Shown: positions 62,825-64,000 of the stretch, piece by piece
Numbering within the stretch: position 1 is the first letter of the stretch
Layout of the letters: every line of letters starts with the position of its first letter
Assembly: GCA_024278935.1 (NCBI GenBank)
Contig: JAJRSF010000053.1
Location: 94,950-158,949 of the forward strand
Origin: Candidatus Zixiibacteriota bacterium
GTDB lineage: Bacteria > Zixibacteria > MSB-5A5 > GN15 > FEB-12
DNA length: 64,000 bases
Direction of reading: 5' to 3'
Position numbers and translations under genes: made by a program
The notes under the pieces: generated by a model
Told to the model about the DNA's origin: nothing
What the model saw: the letters and a program-made list of their open reading frames with translations, nothing else
The model's database searches: none

Positions 62825-64000
62825 ATGACTTTAACTCGTGCTTTATTGTTTGTGGTTGTATTGACTTCTTTGCTGTTTTTCTCAACGCTTTCTGCGCAGA
62901 TTATTACTTTAGAAACTGTCAGCGGAACGTATAATCCAAATGCACTTATTGCAGATGGTGCCACAACTCAAGTTTTTGAAATACGTCTTAACAATAACAC
63001 CGCTACTACCTACAAAGCTATTTCAAATGGGTTCAGGATACATTCTCCTGATGGGGCTGTGTGGAATAACTTTGACGGTGATACATTAATTCCAGGCTGG
63101 CAAGATATGTTTGGACTTGTTTTCACTATTTCAGAAGATTTTAACTCAACCGGACAAGATGCTGATACAGTAGGTTTTGGTGGAGCTGATATCTTTAATG
63201 GATTTCCTGCCGGATTTAACGAAGTTTCATATTCTATAACAATAGGTCCGATAAGTCCATCTGACCATTTAAAAACAATTGTACTCGACTCATCAAAATT
63301 TGGACTTGGAGGAAACTGGAAATGGGCAGGTCCTGATGTCTTTCCCGATTGGGGAGGACCATATAGTTTTAAAGTCATTGACCCATCACAATGTACTGGG
63401 GGGGATGCCGATGGCGATCTGTTCCCTGAAACATGTGATAATTGTCCTGATGTAGCTAACGCTGATCAAACTGATACTGACGGTGATGGTGTTGGTGATG
63501 CATGTGATATTTGTCCAACAATATATAATCCTAACCAACTTGACTCAGATGGTGATGGAATCGGTGATGCCTGTGATAATTGTCCTGGTACTCCAAACGC
63601 TGATCAAGCTGATACTGACGGCGATGGCATCGGTGATGTTTGTGATGTTTGTCCTACAGTATATAATCCTAACCAGCTAGACTCTGATGGCGATGGTATC
63701 GGCGACGTTTGTGACGATTGTCCAAATGACCCGGATAACGATGCCGATGGAGACGGTATTTGTGGTGATGTTGATAACTGTCCGACAAATGCAAACCCAT
63801 CTCAAGTAGATACTGATGGAGACGGAATCGGTGACGCATGTGATGCATGCCCAACTGATCCTGACAATGATATAGACGGCGACGGTATTTGTGGTGATGT
63901 CGATAACTGTCCGACAACTGCTAACCCAAGTCAATCAGATGCTGACGGTGACGGAATCGGCGACGAGTGCGATACGTGTACTGATACCGACGGTGATGGA
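62825..64000 (+). CDS. Secreted thrombospondin type-3 repeat protein (3' end cut by window edge)
   Basis: From ATG 62825 (ribosome site AAAGGAGAG) the frame is open for 392 codons to the right edge. Signal peptide: [21 protein letters not shown] beta-rich domain (about residues 25-195) precedes at least eight Asp-rich repeats such as [15 protein letters not shown] and [19 protein letters not shown], the calcium-binding TSP type-3 pattern with regular Cys pairs. Such regions are stiff, calcium-loaded spacers in surface proteins. It is divergent from the cohesin/dockerin gene. Apparent open frames on both strands inside the repeats are shadows. Confidence 0.9.
   Translation, partial: MTLTRALLFVVVLTSLLFFSTLSAQIITLETVSGTYNPNALIADGATTQVFEIRLNNNTATTYKAISNGFRIHSPDGAVWNNFDGDTLIPGWQDMFGLVFTISEDFNSTGQDADTVGFGGADIFNGFPAGFNEVSYSITIGPISPSDHLKTIVLDSSKFGLGGNWKWAGPDVFPDWGGPYSFKVIDPSQCTGGDADGDLFPETCDNCPDVANADQTDTDGDGVGDACDICPTIYNPNQLDSDGDGIGDACDNCPGTPNADQADTDGDGIGDVCDVCPTVYNPNQLDSDGDGIGDVCDDCPNDPDNDADGDGICGDVDNCPTNANPSQVDTDGDGIGDACDACPTDPDNDIDGDGICGDVDNCPTTANPSQSDADGDGIGDECDTCTDTDGDG

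Noticed and set aside
62677..62934. Plus-strand open frame of 85 codons at the start of the TSP3 gene
   Set aside because: It overlaps the signal peptide of the TSP3 protein in another frame; the latter has a strong ribosome site and a family match.
63669..63934. Minus-strand frames rich in His/Arg or Ile/Thr/Val
   Set aside because: They are reverse readings of the Asp-rich repeat DNA, whose regular codons avoid stops on the other strand.

Overview
The window is an AT-rich bacterial chromosome segment. It carries ordinary housekeeping genes (rpsU-yqeY-cvpA-mutS2-dnaG-recN, ruvCAB-queA, ispD-ispF, ddl, cysS, one tRNA-Thr) and, at the right end, large secreted proteins with dockerin-like pairs (DISDLVxLVDFIF) or a C-terminal beta-domain ending in GKFVIIM. 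Those secreted modules, together with the low GC, suggest an uncultured member of the FCB group, with Zixibacteria or Marinimicrobia-like lineages as the best guesses. This placement is inference from protein style, not from a marker tree. No phage, transposase, CRISPR array or rRNA is visible.

Layout. 1-2.3 kb: a truncated DnaQ-type exonuclease (minus) and a histidine ammonia-lyase-like enzyme whose cofactor triad reads Ala-Cys-Gly. 2.3-4.1 kb: a gene-poor patch with many small palindromic repeats around a broken nuclease-like gene. 4.1-7.5 kb (minus): an LtaS-like sulfatase-fold membrane enzyme, a YbjQ protein, and an ECF sigma factor overlapping a putative anti-sigma gene that carries a one-base frameshift. 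7.6-15.3 kb: a GNAT enzyme, then the replication/repair/ribosome operon on the minus strand. 15.4-29.1 kb: mostly plus-strand housekeeping genes (YebC, RuvCAB, QueA, IspD/IspF, DedA, Ddl, HAD, M42, CysS, tRNA-Thr). 29.1-38.6 kb: an ABC exporter pair, two rubrerythrin-like proteins, M20 and M29 peptidases, an SDR, an EamA transporter, a DUF72 protein and an orphan CheW. 38.6-43.5 kb (minus): a tightly coupled glycosyltransferase operon with a DUF547 lipoprotein; its processive GT2 gene carries two frameshifts. 43.7-50.9 kb (plus): a GT-B-like protein, a FHA-GAF / PP2C phosphatase pair split by one in-frame TAA, a Ser/Thr kinase with a TPR sensor, and an MFS transporter. 50.9-64 kb: the secretome block, with two tandem ~880-residue paralogues, an M4 and an S8 protease sharing the same PKD/cohesin-like/dockerin-like tail, a small cohesin-like/dockerin protein, and a thrombospondin-type-3 calcium-repeat protein running off the right edge.

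How the genes work together. The FHA-GAF, phosphatase and kinase genes look like one phospho-signalling unit. The glycosyltransferase operon looks like a lipid-linked or surface glycan pathway. The secretome block looks like an extracellular proteolytic and scaffold system held together by calcium-binding modules. Five coding lesions (three single-base losses, all of the same sign, and two in-frame TAA codons) occur in otherwise well conserved genes and deserve verification. Several families of short palindromic repeats recur in the intergenic gaps. One 16-bp perfect hairpin with U-tracts lies inside a signal-peptide coding sequence.
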